From Archegozetes longisetosus (taxonomy: Eukaryota; Arthropoda; Arachnida; Sarcoptiformes; Trhypochthoniidae), in assembly GCA_018873245.2 (NCBI GenBank), contig JAEMBT020000007.1:11801129-11865128 (forward strand): DNA of 64,000 nt, read 5' to 3'. This document shows positions 1 through 11,800 of this stretch, one piece after another. Both the position numbers and the translations under genes were made by a program. Each line of letters begins with the position of its first letter. Position 1 is the stretch's first letter. The notes under the pieces were generated by a model. It saw only the letters and a program-made list of their open reading frames with translations, had not been told where the DNA came from and made no database searches.

Positions 1-2446
1 TTCCATTACCTCTTGATTAAAAACATAATGCATAATATTTCTGTTAGCAGTTGCACTCAAGTTTGTCTGCCAGCGATTTCATCTTAATATCCAGGAACAC
101 GATCGTAAAAAATCAATGAAAGTCTGAATAAAACTCATGAATGCATTGATTTTGCGAGCATTCTCTTATTACTAACACATAGTTATCTGTGTTTAGTGTA
201 TAAACAAAATTGTTTGCCCACCAAAATATAAGATAAAATTGTTTAATATCTGTACGTATAAATGACTCGGAGTCATAATAAAACCTGAGCTTTATTAACA
301 AGAAAAAGATCAACATTAATAATGAATTATTAAGTGGTGGGCAATTATTAAATCATATGGAGTTATAAGAATGTAAATAAAGGTGCATTAAAAATAAGGT
401 TATAAAGAGAATAAATAAAAAACAATAAGTGCTCGTATATAACAGTATATTTTGTAGGCGTATTGATGGTTGCCTCCTTTAACTTTTTTGATCATATACA
501 ATCTGATGGTAATATTATGTACATAAAAAGCGTTTTATATCTTTGTCAACAATTGTGTATCAGATCGTGTTTTTCAAGCTCTGGCCCTAAACTTTTCTTC
601 TATTTTTTGTGAGTGTGCAGATGTGATATGTTTTTTGACTTGGAAAAAGAAAAAGAGTGGCAAACTTTGATGTCTTGCCAGTAGTCTTAATATCCATCAA
701 TGGCTAAGGAATTTCTATTCCTCAAACAGTAGAAAAAAGGTGTTGAAGAGCTTCGGTGAACATATAATAGCAATACATTAAAAGTGATTTGTAATATGAG
801 CGCATAATTTTGTCGATTACATGTATTCGTAACGATTGAATCATTGTTCATTATACGACAATAAATATTATCAAACAAAGTAAATACAATTTCAATTTTA
901 TTATTAAATAGCCATAAATAGCAAATTTATATTAAATTATTCATAATACTGAGCGGTATTCGACTGTAGCCAACATTCTGATAGAGAAGAGTCGACTGGC
1001 GTTTTACAGTTGAATGCATTGAGTATAGCTTTGCTCACAGTTTGCTTTAGTTGTGCTCCAAAGTTCAGTGTATTTCGGATCAATAATATTCTCGCATCGA
1101 TTGCTTCCAGAATTTCGAGGTGTGCGATAGACGATTGCTATTTCAGTGTAATAGTTGCTGCAAAAACAGATTATATTATAACATACATTTATTTTGGATT
1201 TTTTCTCTCTTTATTCCTCTATTTCAATGTTAAGGTTTTTTCATGACTTAACCTTAACTAAAGGTTTGGGTCTCATTAAAATTCTTAGTTTTTTCAGCTT
1301 TCAAGATAATTCCTAATATAAATGAGCATAAAAAAGAAGTAATTTATGCAAAAACTTTTTCTAAGACTATTTTTATATTCTAATAAAATATGTTTAGTGA
1401 CATAATGATAATTGTGATACAAAATAAAAATGTCAAACTTAATGACACAGAGTTTCTGCAAAAAGACAGAGAAAAAATCAATCTGAGCTGTGAATTTATT
1501 CTAGTTTTTCGTGTAATGATTGTCGAACACACATGAAATAATAAGAAATTTTGTGAGACTTTGTGACTGACAAAAAAGGAAATGAGCCTTTTTTCAGCTG
1601 TGATTTGCAAATGAATAAACACCGACTTTGTGTCTCCTCTAACAAAACAACTTTTATAGCTTTTTAAAAAAATAGCCATCACTTGACTTTTCCAATAGAG
1701 TAGAAATATTTTTCATTATTAGGTAGTAACACAAGCAATACTATTTTTCACTACTGATTCTTTTTCTCAATGATTTTGTTGGCTTCAATTACTTTTTACC
1801 ACCGACTTTAGTGATGCGTAACAATTGCAACGCCCCGAAAAAAATTCACTCGATATCGCATCATATGTGGTATCAAATTATAATTAGAATGCATACTGTG
1901 TACGAAAATCATTGGAAAGTCTAAGCTTTTCGGAATTCAAACGTCCTATTTTTTGTTGTTTTTTAAGCAAAAAGACTGGTGTACCTTCTTATTCAATAAT
2001 ATACTTGATAAAAAATTGAAATATTTGGGCAAAAATGTGATCTTTAAACGATGCCTGATATTGAGGACAATCCGAATCTACGAACAAGAAACTTATTTGG
2101 ATTTTTTCGTAGAATTTTTTGCTCCCTATTTCTATTAGCGTATGTAAAGGGTGTAATTTCGTGAGGGCTTATTATAAGTTGTAGTAACAAATTATTATAC
2201 ACAGAGAAAAAATTGCTAAAAAGAGAATCACATCCTCTAAGCATTGAAAGATAATTGGAGCCCAACCTAAACCCGAAGCCAAAAAGATATCTCGTCAATG
2301 AAAGAGAATAAGGATGAAAAAAGGGAGGGAAATAAAAAAGGATAGCTTGGGATCAGATGTACTGTATATCCATACCTATTATTCGTTGCTATAAAGATTC
2401 AATTCTCAATTGCAGTCTAACTCCGTTTCCTTTTCTTTTTCCTTTT

Positions 2447-2448
<2 letters not shown>

Positions 2449-2492
<44 letters not shown>
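2449..2492. repeat. (TC)22 dinucleotide microsatellite
   Basis: An uninterrupted TC run of about 44 nt, flanked by further pyrimidine-rich sequence on both sides, so the whole 2425-2555 stretch is strongly polypyrimidine on the + strand. Apparent Ser/Leu-repeat open frames across it are artefacts of the repeat. Confidence 0.95.
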
Positions 2493-2494
<2 letters not shown>

Positions 2495-4661
2495 CGTTTT
2501 TTCCAATGCTTTCCTATTTCTTCTTTTACTCATCTTTTCTCTCTTTCTCTATCATTGATGAGGAATTGAGTTTAAGTTTGATGTTCGGCAATGCCTGCAT
2601 TACTAACTAAACTTGACTGACGATCGATTGCGCGCCAATCAATACAAGTATATAAGAAATCTGTATATGTGTTGCATTTCTTACTCTTTACATGTATTGC
2701 ATTTGTGCGCCTCAGCATTTGTTCACGTATTCGGTGAACCTTTTCCTCCCCTATAATATAATACTTTGTCAAACCATAATTGGCCTAATCTTAATTTAGA
2801 AACACTGATAAATAAAAATACTTCAAATTAATGAGGAAGATAGAAAAATTGTTTTCCACTTTAACTAATGAAGAATTATTGCTCGAGATTTTTTTTCGTT
2901 AAACTAGAAATCCGTTGAATGCATGAATCAATTATTTAAGAACTATTTGCGAACACATTTTAGTGCTTATGTCAAATTGAAATAAGGTTGAAATGGGAAG
3001 TAATAATCTTTTTGTGCGATTGGCTTCTTTTGGCTCTTAGTTACTGTCTTATACAGATTCTCGTATCTCATCTCTTACACTACTTTTGCTGCCAAAGTCA
3101 ACTTTTTGTTTTTGCAACTTGAAGGCATTCTATTAGTACCGATGTCTTTTTATTTGCTCGACGTCTATCATACTCTTCTTTTCCTTTATAAAAACCTTAA
3201 GATTCCTTACGTTATCCTTTTTGAGCTGTTGTACTGCACACATCACTCAAAGGCATATATTACGCGCTGCATAACAAAAACATTTTAGTTATTGAACATT
3301 TGAGCTCACAGTTTTGCCTTTTGACTCGTCTCTTTTTTCTTTTCAAGCTTTAATTCCTGTTACCCTTATTAGCTTTCAATATTTGATTGCTGTTCACCTT
3401 TAATGCGCTCTCATTTTCTAATAATGATGGGCTCGAAATCAAACATAAAAGTTTGCCGCTTTTATCATTACAGTCTACTTTCATTATTAATGAATGAAGT
3501 CAGACACATAAAAATCTGTTTAGACATCAGAATCAATATTAGACATTAGGGAAATACCTTAAACATTAGCTAACAAACAATGACATATATTTTTTCGCTT
3601 TTCAATGTAATTGCAAGTAATGATATGACTGCACCAAATTATATAATATGAGTATATTTTTCGAATAAACATACCAATAACTTGAATCACGGCTATTATT
3701 AGTTTGTTATCATTAGTCTGGCCATAAATCATGCATTTTTAAGCGCACAACTAGACCTTTAGCGCAAACAAAACAAAGACGACAATTTAGTCATGTTTAT
3801 AGTCTGAACAATTTGTTAGTATTTTTACTTAAGCGCTATTTAATGCTAAACATATATTATTATGAATTAGGAGTTTATTACATTTTATTACACACAATCC
3901 CTTATTGTTGCAGTAAATTATCTTCTAATATTGCAATAACTTATGCATTAAAAGGTTGTTAGGTTTGTCTCTATATGACGAGGTTTTATTTGACATCTTT
4001 TCTGGTATTCGCTTATTTTCTTCTTATCTCTACAAGTCCATGTCTGCAAATAAAGCACTTATTGCTTAAGAAATGCTTGCCATTCGCCGTACAGAGATCT
4101 ACCAAATTATTTGTTGCAATTCTGCAACACTTTGTATTTGCTGCAAAACAGTTTTGGATCAATAGAGAAGTTGGCTGTAATGTGCTCTCATGTGTATGAT
4201 AATGTTGAACACAGACGATCCTGAAGCCAACATGGTCTGCATATAGCTATCTTCTCAACTGAATTATTATAGAAATACTAGAGCCTATCAGTTTGCTCAT
4301 GTTCGTCGATTCCAATTTTGTACTCTCTTTATAAACACTTTAATCTTTCGATGGTGTGAGCAAAGGACTCAAAGTGGCACCAATCGATGCGCAAGATATA
4401 AATGCGACACAAGTGTCCAATTATTGGGATAAAAGATCTTCTGGAGTTGCTCTTTCACGCCGAATATAATTACCAATTTATAACTTTTTACACACACACA
4501 CATACAAACCAGCAATAAAACACTTTTAACTTATGATGTTTTTATAATATTTATTTTTACTTTAAGTATTTAAGAGTTATTATAACCTGTTATGGACTGA
4601 ATAACCCATTAATACATCATTTAATAAATTTTGATGTTGCAAAAATTTCTCTATAGAGATA

Positions 4662-4692
4662 GCAATAATAATAATAATAATGATAATAATAC
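4662..4692. repeat. AAT trinucleotide microsatellite
   Basis: A short imperfect run of AAT units (about ten copies, one interrupted by TGAT) in noncoding DNA. Confidence 0.8.
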
Positions 4693-5145
4693 GAGTTAGC
4701 CTTTTATCTAAAGTAGTTTGTGTGTTATGTGAGAGTATAATAGTTTTATATAAAAGGCTTTATTGTGAATAGTAGCGAAAGTGTTATTATTATTGCATAC
4801 CATCGCACGGCTATTGTAGTTTCTCATTTATTTTTCTGCTATTTTTTCGTCATTTTGTAATAGCAAAACTTTTTTCTTCTCTCATCGTATCGGATTGTAA
4901 ACGAGTTTGCTCTCAAATTTCTTGCAAGTTTCTTATCGTGTTTTTTATTGTATATTATTGGCAAAACCTGAATCTTATGCACTCTTAAGATACCCCAATA
5001 TGCAATCGGCACCAATTGAAGCTTTGGCAAATGCTCATAAAACCAGCTCTAGAGGTATATTACCTAAAAGAGAACCAGTCTTGCCATAGTCCAGACAACT
5101 CCAGGTGATCATCACTTTGACTAAAGAGCAAAAGTTAATGTATAT

Positions 5146-5180
5146 TTTCGTACTTGAAGACAACTGCTTCAAGTACGAAA
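5146..5180. repeat. Perfect 14-bp inverted repeat with 7-nt loop
   Basis: The left arm 5146-5159 (TTTCGTACTTGAAG) is the exact reverse complement of the right arm 5167-5180, separated by ACAACTG. The stem stops abruptly at both ends. No oligo-T tract or neighbouring gene explains it. It is too short for a canonical miRNA precursor. Confidence 0.8.
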
Positions 5181-8100
5181 TACAAGTAAATAAGTGTTGT
5201 TTGGTTTTTGTAAATAATATTATAATTTTAAAATATTTGCCAACAAATAAGAAATCCACTTTTCTGAAACGGATAGTTAGAAATTTGTTCTTCTTTTCTT
5301 CTCCTTCTTCCTCTAATCATAGCTTAAGACGGTTTCTGTAGGACTTAGTTCATTCATTCGTAATAAGAAAAATATTTACTGTAAAAAATGAATCCTAAAC
5401 TTTATCTCAGAGTTCATTGTATAGTGTCTGCGGTGAAAAATAATCTTTCATTAGCCCGGTTTCATAGCTAGTTAATGACTTACAGTTAGCTTTTCTAAAA
5501 TTTATTGCCAAATTTGAGATACTTTGAGTGAATTTTTATGTGCAATATATTATTTTCGAATAAAGTTTTGCAAATTTCATGCTTTTAAAGCACTTTATAT
5601 ATTGATATGTTTATGGAAAAATCTTAGGCACCAAACCAAACAGTTTGACAGAAATCACATGTTTAAGTATGAAAAGGTAAAAAATTCATAAGTCAAAAGC
5701 CTATTGACTGTGAAACTTGGTATAATTTTTCATTCATTTTGACTCATAAACTGAGTGAGGAATGGGTTTCTTATTACAGTAAAACTTTGTTCATATTCTC
5801 ATCCATTTATTTAGTCTGTTCGGTTGTGTTTCTCCCCTCTATGTTTGAGTCTGCCGTATGAATAAATGAGATTCTGGTTGACGTATCGTTAAAAACCTGA
5901 GACCTCTTCATATATCTCATAGCAGTCTTGCGTCAAATATATAAAATGTTTAGAAGAAAGAAATCCATTTAAATATATTCTCCCCGACAGTCAAGTCAGT
6001 CATTTGTGGAATATATAAGATATTGGGTAAACTTTAATCCTTAAACTATGATAATAATTAATCCATAACTGATGACGGAGCCGTTGAGAAAGTGACACAC
6101 GCGCCAGTTCTATAACCACTTGCCTTAAGGCTTTGTGACCAGTATCGTATTGAGATACAGTCAAATTCTGATTTGAATCGTGCTCTTTTACGTGCATAAT
6201 AAGCTGTTTTACTTATGATTATAGTAGCGATTTTGAAGGCTTTCTCATAAATTAATAATAAGTGTCTGTTTATAGAAACGATATTTTACTGTAACTTGTT
6301 TGCTCAATATCCTTTGCACAAGGTACGGCGTGCTTATCTTCCATGTCAAAATACACTTTACTAATGATTTCAATTGGACCCAAGTACTGATATGGTCAAA
6401 TTTGAGCAAAACAGACCAAATGATTTACTGCAGAGAAATGTCATTTTGTCAAACGAACCAAATATGATTTGAAGTACAAGAAAAACTCATATATATCATT
6501 TATATATTCAATTCAATTGTGTAATGCAATCATTTCTCATACTCGCAAATAGTGTTCGACTTTTGCTCGAAAGTTATGAATTGGTCAAATTCCACATAAA
6601 TCCCGAAGTTTATGCATTAAAGCAATTCCTTATTTCCCTCATGTCCTCCAAATTAAAAGTTAAGAAAGTCTACTACAAACAGAGTTCATTTCAGACTTGA
6701 TTTTGTTCGCTAGAAGACTGAAACAGAGGCAACAAAATGAGATTTTTGTGCTCTTAAAATTTGATTTACAAATTGCATATTTAGGTGGAATGGGATTGAA
6801 TCGCTTGAGGATTGTTAGAATTTAATGTGAAATTGCGACACACATCCAGTCGAACGATAAACAAACGCACACAAACTCAGACACAGAGTGTATAAGATTG
6901 GGTTAATAACAAAAATGCGCATATGTCATGAACTTTCGATTGAAAGAATAAGCTATATAAACTCGATGTATTATATACATAATATCCATAATGTTATTAC
7001 TTATTGCTGGCCATATACCATAAAGTAGAAAAAGCCATCAGTTCTATAATAGCCAATCGCCCCAGTGGTTCAGTTCAAACTTGTTCATTCTTTTTTGGTA
7101 GCTTTGAAGGCATCGTATTTCAATAGCAATTGACTGATGCATCAGTTTGTTCAATAAGTTAAACATGAATTACCAAATTTGACATTTTTTCATTTTATTA
7201 TTCACTTTTGACGTACAAAATACAGTTATGAAAGCAAACAAAGTTTATGGCTTGTGCAACAATCATTTTCAATATTCAAAATTACTTATAGTGTGTAATA
7301 ACCCTAAAAAATGCTTTATTAGTCTTGTAAGAAATATTTAATTCCACCCAAAAAACTCTTTTTTGTCGAATAAACTTTATGGCATAATTCTTCAGCATTA
7401 CAATAACAATGACGAGATATTAAAATTTCAAATTTTGTGTAATAAATATTAACCGAAATGTTTCTAAAAAAAGCTATTAAATTGATTTTCCTTATTTTTA
7501 ACCATAAAAAGCTTGTCATAAATAAATGTGCACAGCGTCTGCACAGTGTCCGAACAAAAAAGTTTTTGCCTGAGAAAAGGCTCAAGTTAAACGCTTACGT
7601 CTTCAAACATTATGCCGATATTTATTAAATGCGTTTCGGGCCAGAAGATAGATAGATGATCGCTTTAAAGCTCGATTTATTATATTTTATCCATATAACG
7701 GCTTTTGTGCTGTTAATGTTATAAAATCATATTAAAGTCGCATCGCATGAAAGTCAGTGATAATGTTAAGCAACAAAGTAAGACAAGGCAGGAAGCTGAG
7801 AATTAAAAAAAATGATTCTTCAACTATTCCCTCACTTTAAAACATATATCATCAGTTTATGTAATAAGCTGTAAATCTAGTGCGCGTAACATTAAATGAG
7901 AGAGTTTTGCGACCAAACAACAAAAGCGCAATTCTAAAGAGAGACAGTAGAAGAACTGGCTTAAAGAACAAAATCAGACCAAATACAGAGAATAGTACTC
8001 CTAATATATGACGTGCATTAAGTATGACTTGTTAAGGAAAGCGAGTATTTAAAAAGTTGACTATCTTATAATCTTTAAGAGAGTCTCGAAACACGTATAA

Positions 8101-8816
8101 GTATTTTTTAGAAACTTGATCTCTCAATACAAACTACTATCGATTAAATTGCACTCATTTTTTCCTAGCGTTTTCAAACAAGTTTTTTCTTAAATTTTGT
8201 CCACATCCATATTTTTAATTACTTTTTTTTATCATTATTTCATTTGATTAGTACTTTTATTGACAATAAAATAGAGTTTTGATATTTTCTCGAAACAAAT
8301 TTTCTCATAAAATGCCAGTTATTGAGTAGAGAGAAGTTATCTTATTATACCTAATCTAACATTTCATTAAGTCTAGTTTGCTTTCATATTGCTCTTAAAA
8401 TAAAACCTTTTAGATATACTTATTTGTTTATAATAAGTTTGAGACTAAAAGCGCGTTCGCATCACAGATCGTCTCATATATTTTTATTTGAAAATGACTT
8501 GAGGGCTAAAAACAAGCAAAATAAGCGTAAGATATGAGTACATAAAGTATATTTTGTTTCTTTTTACATAATATACTGTATTCGCAGCATATCTTACATT
8601 TATATAATATACTTACGTTCTAATAAAACGACTACTAATAAGCAAAGTAAATGCTTTCGCGAATTTCTGTATCTGTCATCAAAAAATGTCTCATCTTAGA
8701 TATAAGTATTTCTCTTCTTTTTGAGGATACTTTAAATTTTTCAAGTTTTTATTGCAAACAACTAATTATATAAACTTAGTATCTCATTAAACTTATTTTG
8801 TTTTTTTATCTTCTAG

Positions 8817-8896
8817 TGGTGCTGTTGGACACGACACTTGAGAGCTCATTAGATTGGACGCGCTATCCATATGGACCATCTTCACGTACTCCAGGG
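8817..8896 (+). CDS. Eph: Eph exon: start of ephrin-binding domain
   Basis: The acceptor is TTTTTTATCTTCTAG and the donor is GTCAGT at 8897. The exon encodes VLLDTT...[14 protein letters not shown], the canonical N-terminal strand of the Eph ligand-binding domain. It starts with two bases of a codon, so an upstream phase-1 exon must exist. Confidence 0.92.
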
Positions 8897-11800
8897 GTCA
8901 GTTGCTGATCTTATCACAAATTGAAAATAATATATAAAACATATAAAGCATCTTAGCTTTGTTAATATAGTTCCTGAATCGTGGATAAAGTTTGTTTATT
9001 TTTTGTTCTTGTTCAGTCATAAAAAGTTTAGTGCATTACCAGTAATATAACATAGAAAAAAGTTAGTCATTCAGTAAATGGCAATAAAGCTGAGAAAAAG
9101 CGAAAGCAAAAAGTAGCATTTTTGCACATTTTTCATCTCACATTCCGAAACGTCAATCTTTACGCTTTGCTTATCACTTTTTTCTACTTTTTCCTGAAAA
9201 ATATAAAAATATAAGGTTAGCGAAAGAAGTTTCGTAACAGATGGTGCATCTGAAGAAGCTAAAGAAGTAAAAAAGAGATACACTAGTGATCAAGTGTTGC
9301 ATAAATTAACAGAATTGGCAGAGCATTTTAGGTTTATCTGTCCAAACGTCAAACTCTATCTTTTTATTTAGACATTCAGTGATCAACTGAAACACTAATG
9401 TTTAAAAAACAGTTTCCGCTCATTTATTTTTGTTTTGTGAGACTCATTATACTTAATTGTCAGACTTCATAGTTTTAACATTTATAGATCGCTAAAATAG
9501 TTAACCGAATTTACCAGTTCTCTCTTCACAAACAGTTCCATCGAATACTTTAATTACTCGAAAAAAGTATACATTTGGGAATTATTAGACTTAGGAATCA
9601 ATTTTAGGCAATTGCCCTCAAACTAGTAATTTCCTCTTCAATTCAATTTAATGTTTGTTAAGCTTTCTGTTTTTGTTGAAAAAAAAGAGAAACTTTTCTT
9701 ATTAAAAGTTTATATAACTAATAATTTTGTTGCGTCCAATTCTCTAGTGGGTAGAAGAAAGTTTCACAAATTTCGAGCAAGGAATCAACTGGAGATCTTA
9801 TGTGGTTTGCGATGTGGCCTATAATAATGTGAACAATTGGTTGTGGACGCCATTCATCGAGAGAAAAGATGCCAATAGAATTTACATTGAAATTAAGTTT
9901 AGCATGAGAGACTGCAACCTATTCCCAGGTAATACTAATAGCCAAACATCAATCCTTACTACTTATTAAATGAATTTATCTCAACTGCCACTACGCACCC
10001 AACAGATGAGAACAGACTTATGAATTAGTGATCACCTCTTTAGATGACAAGTCATTTTCCGAGAATTTTTTGTTTTACGTCTAACGAAGTGATTACTTGA
10101 ATCATGAATAACTTTCTCAGAGATAGCTTTGAGTGTCTCTCAATTTTCAATTGTAGATTTGGATTCTTTAGTTAAACGAGTCTGCATTCAAATGAATCTC
10201 TATTATTTAAATTAAGTTCAGGAAAGATCTCTCAATTAGAATAATTTAATATTAAAATTTTGAATCATTAAAGTTATTAAATAATTACTGCAACCAATGA
10301 TTACAATGATCTAATTGCGTACTATATCTAAACATAATTATATGTATCTTCGTATTATTCGCATAATTGGATTAGAATTTAAAGCAATTATTTAATTGAC
10401 TTGATAAAAACAAAATACATTTAGTTTGCAATTCTTAACATTGGGCTAATTGTCTGAATGCGAGAAGATGGTATTGGACCATTTTGGTCAACAAATTTTT
10501 GCAGAACTAAATTTCTTTAATTGAGTGCACTTCTGCGTGCCTTCAAGCAATCGTCAAAAATCAGATCACTTTTATCATTTCAATATCAAAAGCTTTTTGT
10601 TCTCTAAACTTAAAATCCATTGAAATGAAGGTTTGGAAAAAAGAAACAAAAGAAGTGCTAATTTAAAAGCGATTTTAAATAATCAAATGAACATTAAAAT
10701 AGTTGTGATATCTAGAGATACACGAAACAGTCTCTGAGTAATTAAAGTAAAAACAAAAATATGTAAACATTTCGAACAGACCAATCAATATATTTTTATC
10801 ACATAATTAACTGATTCATGTCTTATTCGTGATCAGGTATGGCGCTATCATGTAAAGAGACGTTTTCTCTGTTGTACTACGAGTTCGATGCGGCCAACAA
10901 AGAGCCGCCGCCGTGGGAACCAGACTCTTATAAACTAATTGATAGAATCGCTGCAGACGAGGGACGATTCACTTCCAATAGCGAGGTATATACACATCAT
11001 ATGATATGCACTCAAAAATACTCTTTTCACTCAAGTCCACACTTCACTAACTTTTTGTTTGAAAAAACAAACCAAACTATCGACAGCTTGAGTGTCATAT
11101 CCTATGAACTCTCGGCTATCGGTCTCTCTCTCTTACATATGAAATACACATTTTGCCATCAGTTATTTGTTTATTGATATATTGTTTGAATTTTTTATTC
11201 TTCAAACCTAAAGGTGATAATAAATACAGAAATCAGAAGTATTCCGGTCACTAAGAAAGGCGTTTACTTTGCATTTCGAGATCAAGGGGCATGTCTTTCG
11301 ATTATAGCCATCAAAATATATTACATGACATGTCCCAACATTACCACTAATTTCGCGACATATCCTGAGACACCGACTGGAAAAGAATTGACGACAATTG
11401 TATCAGCTGACGGCCAGTGCGTCCCAAATGCACAGCAACACGACAGACCAAGACTTTTATGCAAAGGAGACGGCAATTGGACACTACCATCGGGTGGATG
11501 TAAATGTATGGCAGGATATGAGCCGATCGGCCAAACATGTCAAGGTTCGTCATGCACTCCACTCAATCAAATATTCGATTATCTTTTTTTACCAATTATT
11601 GAATATTAAATCTAATGTCAAATAAATTATGCGATAATTTTATTCCCCTTTTGATGGCATTAGCATTTATACAGCATTTATAAAATAAAGATTGAGAGAG
11701 AAGGCAAAAAAATTCTTCTCATCACTTTAATATCTAACTTACATAAAGTAAACTTGAAAATCGTTAGCTGAGCTTCTTTCGTTTAATTTAAGGCCTTCGG

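Larger units (their letters stand above)
1..8816. other. Noncoding region upstream of the Eph receptor gene
   Basis: I see no conserved coding sequence here; the open frames are short, mostly lack ATG, and are hydrophobic or low-complexity as expected in AT-rich DNA. It holds a long (TC)n tract near 2449-2492, a short AAT/ATA repeat near 4662-4692 and a 14-bp perfect hairpin at 5146-5180. The missing first exon(s) of the Eph receptor (signal peptide, 5' UTR, promoter) probably lie here or further left, but I cannot place them. Confidence 0.6.

Noticed and set aside
3975..4035. Possible Eph signal-peptide exon (ATG, then MTRFYLTSFLVFAYFLLIST)
   Set aside because: The hydrophobic leader and phase 1 would fit, but the donor reads GTCCAT, which is poor, the resulting junction codon is Met where arthropod Eph sequences that I recall have Val, and the intron would be 4.8 kb. 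Not enough to annotate.
4907..5089. Protein-like tail (MQSAPIEALANAHKTSSRG) on the + strand
   Set aside because: Both strands and two other frames look equally protein-like here and no splice sites frame it; I could not link it to any family.
10839..11177. Long open frame across an Eph exon and its intron
   Set aside because: Similarity to Eph stops exactly at the GT at 10986; the rest is intron read-through.
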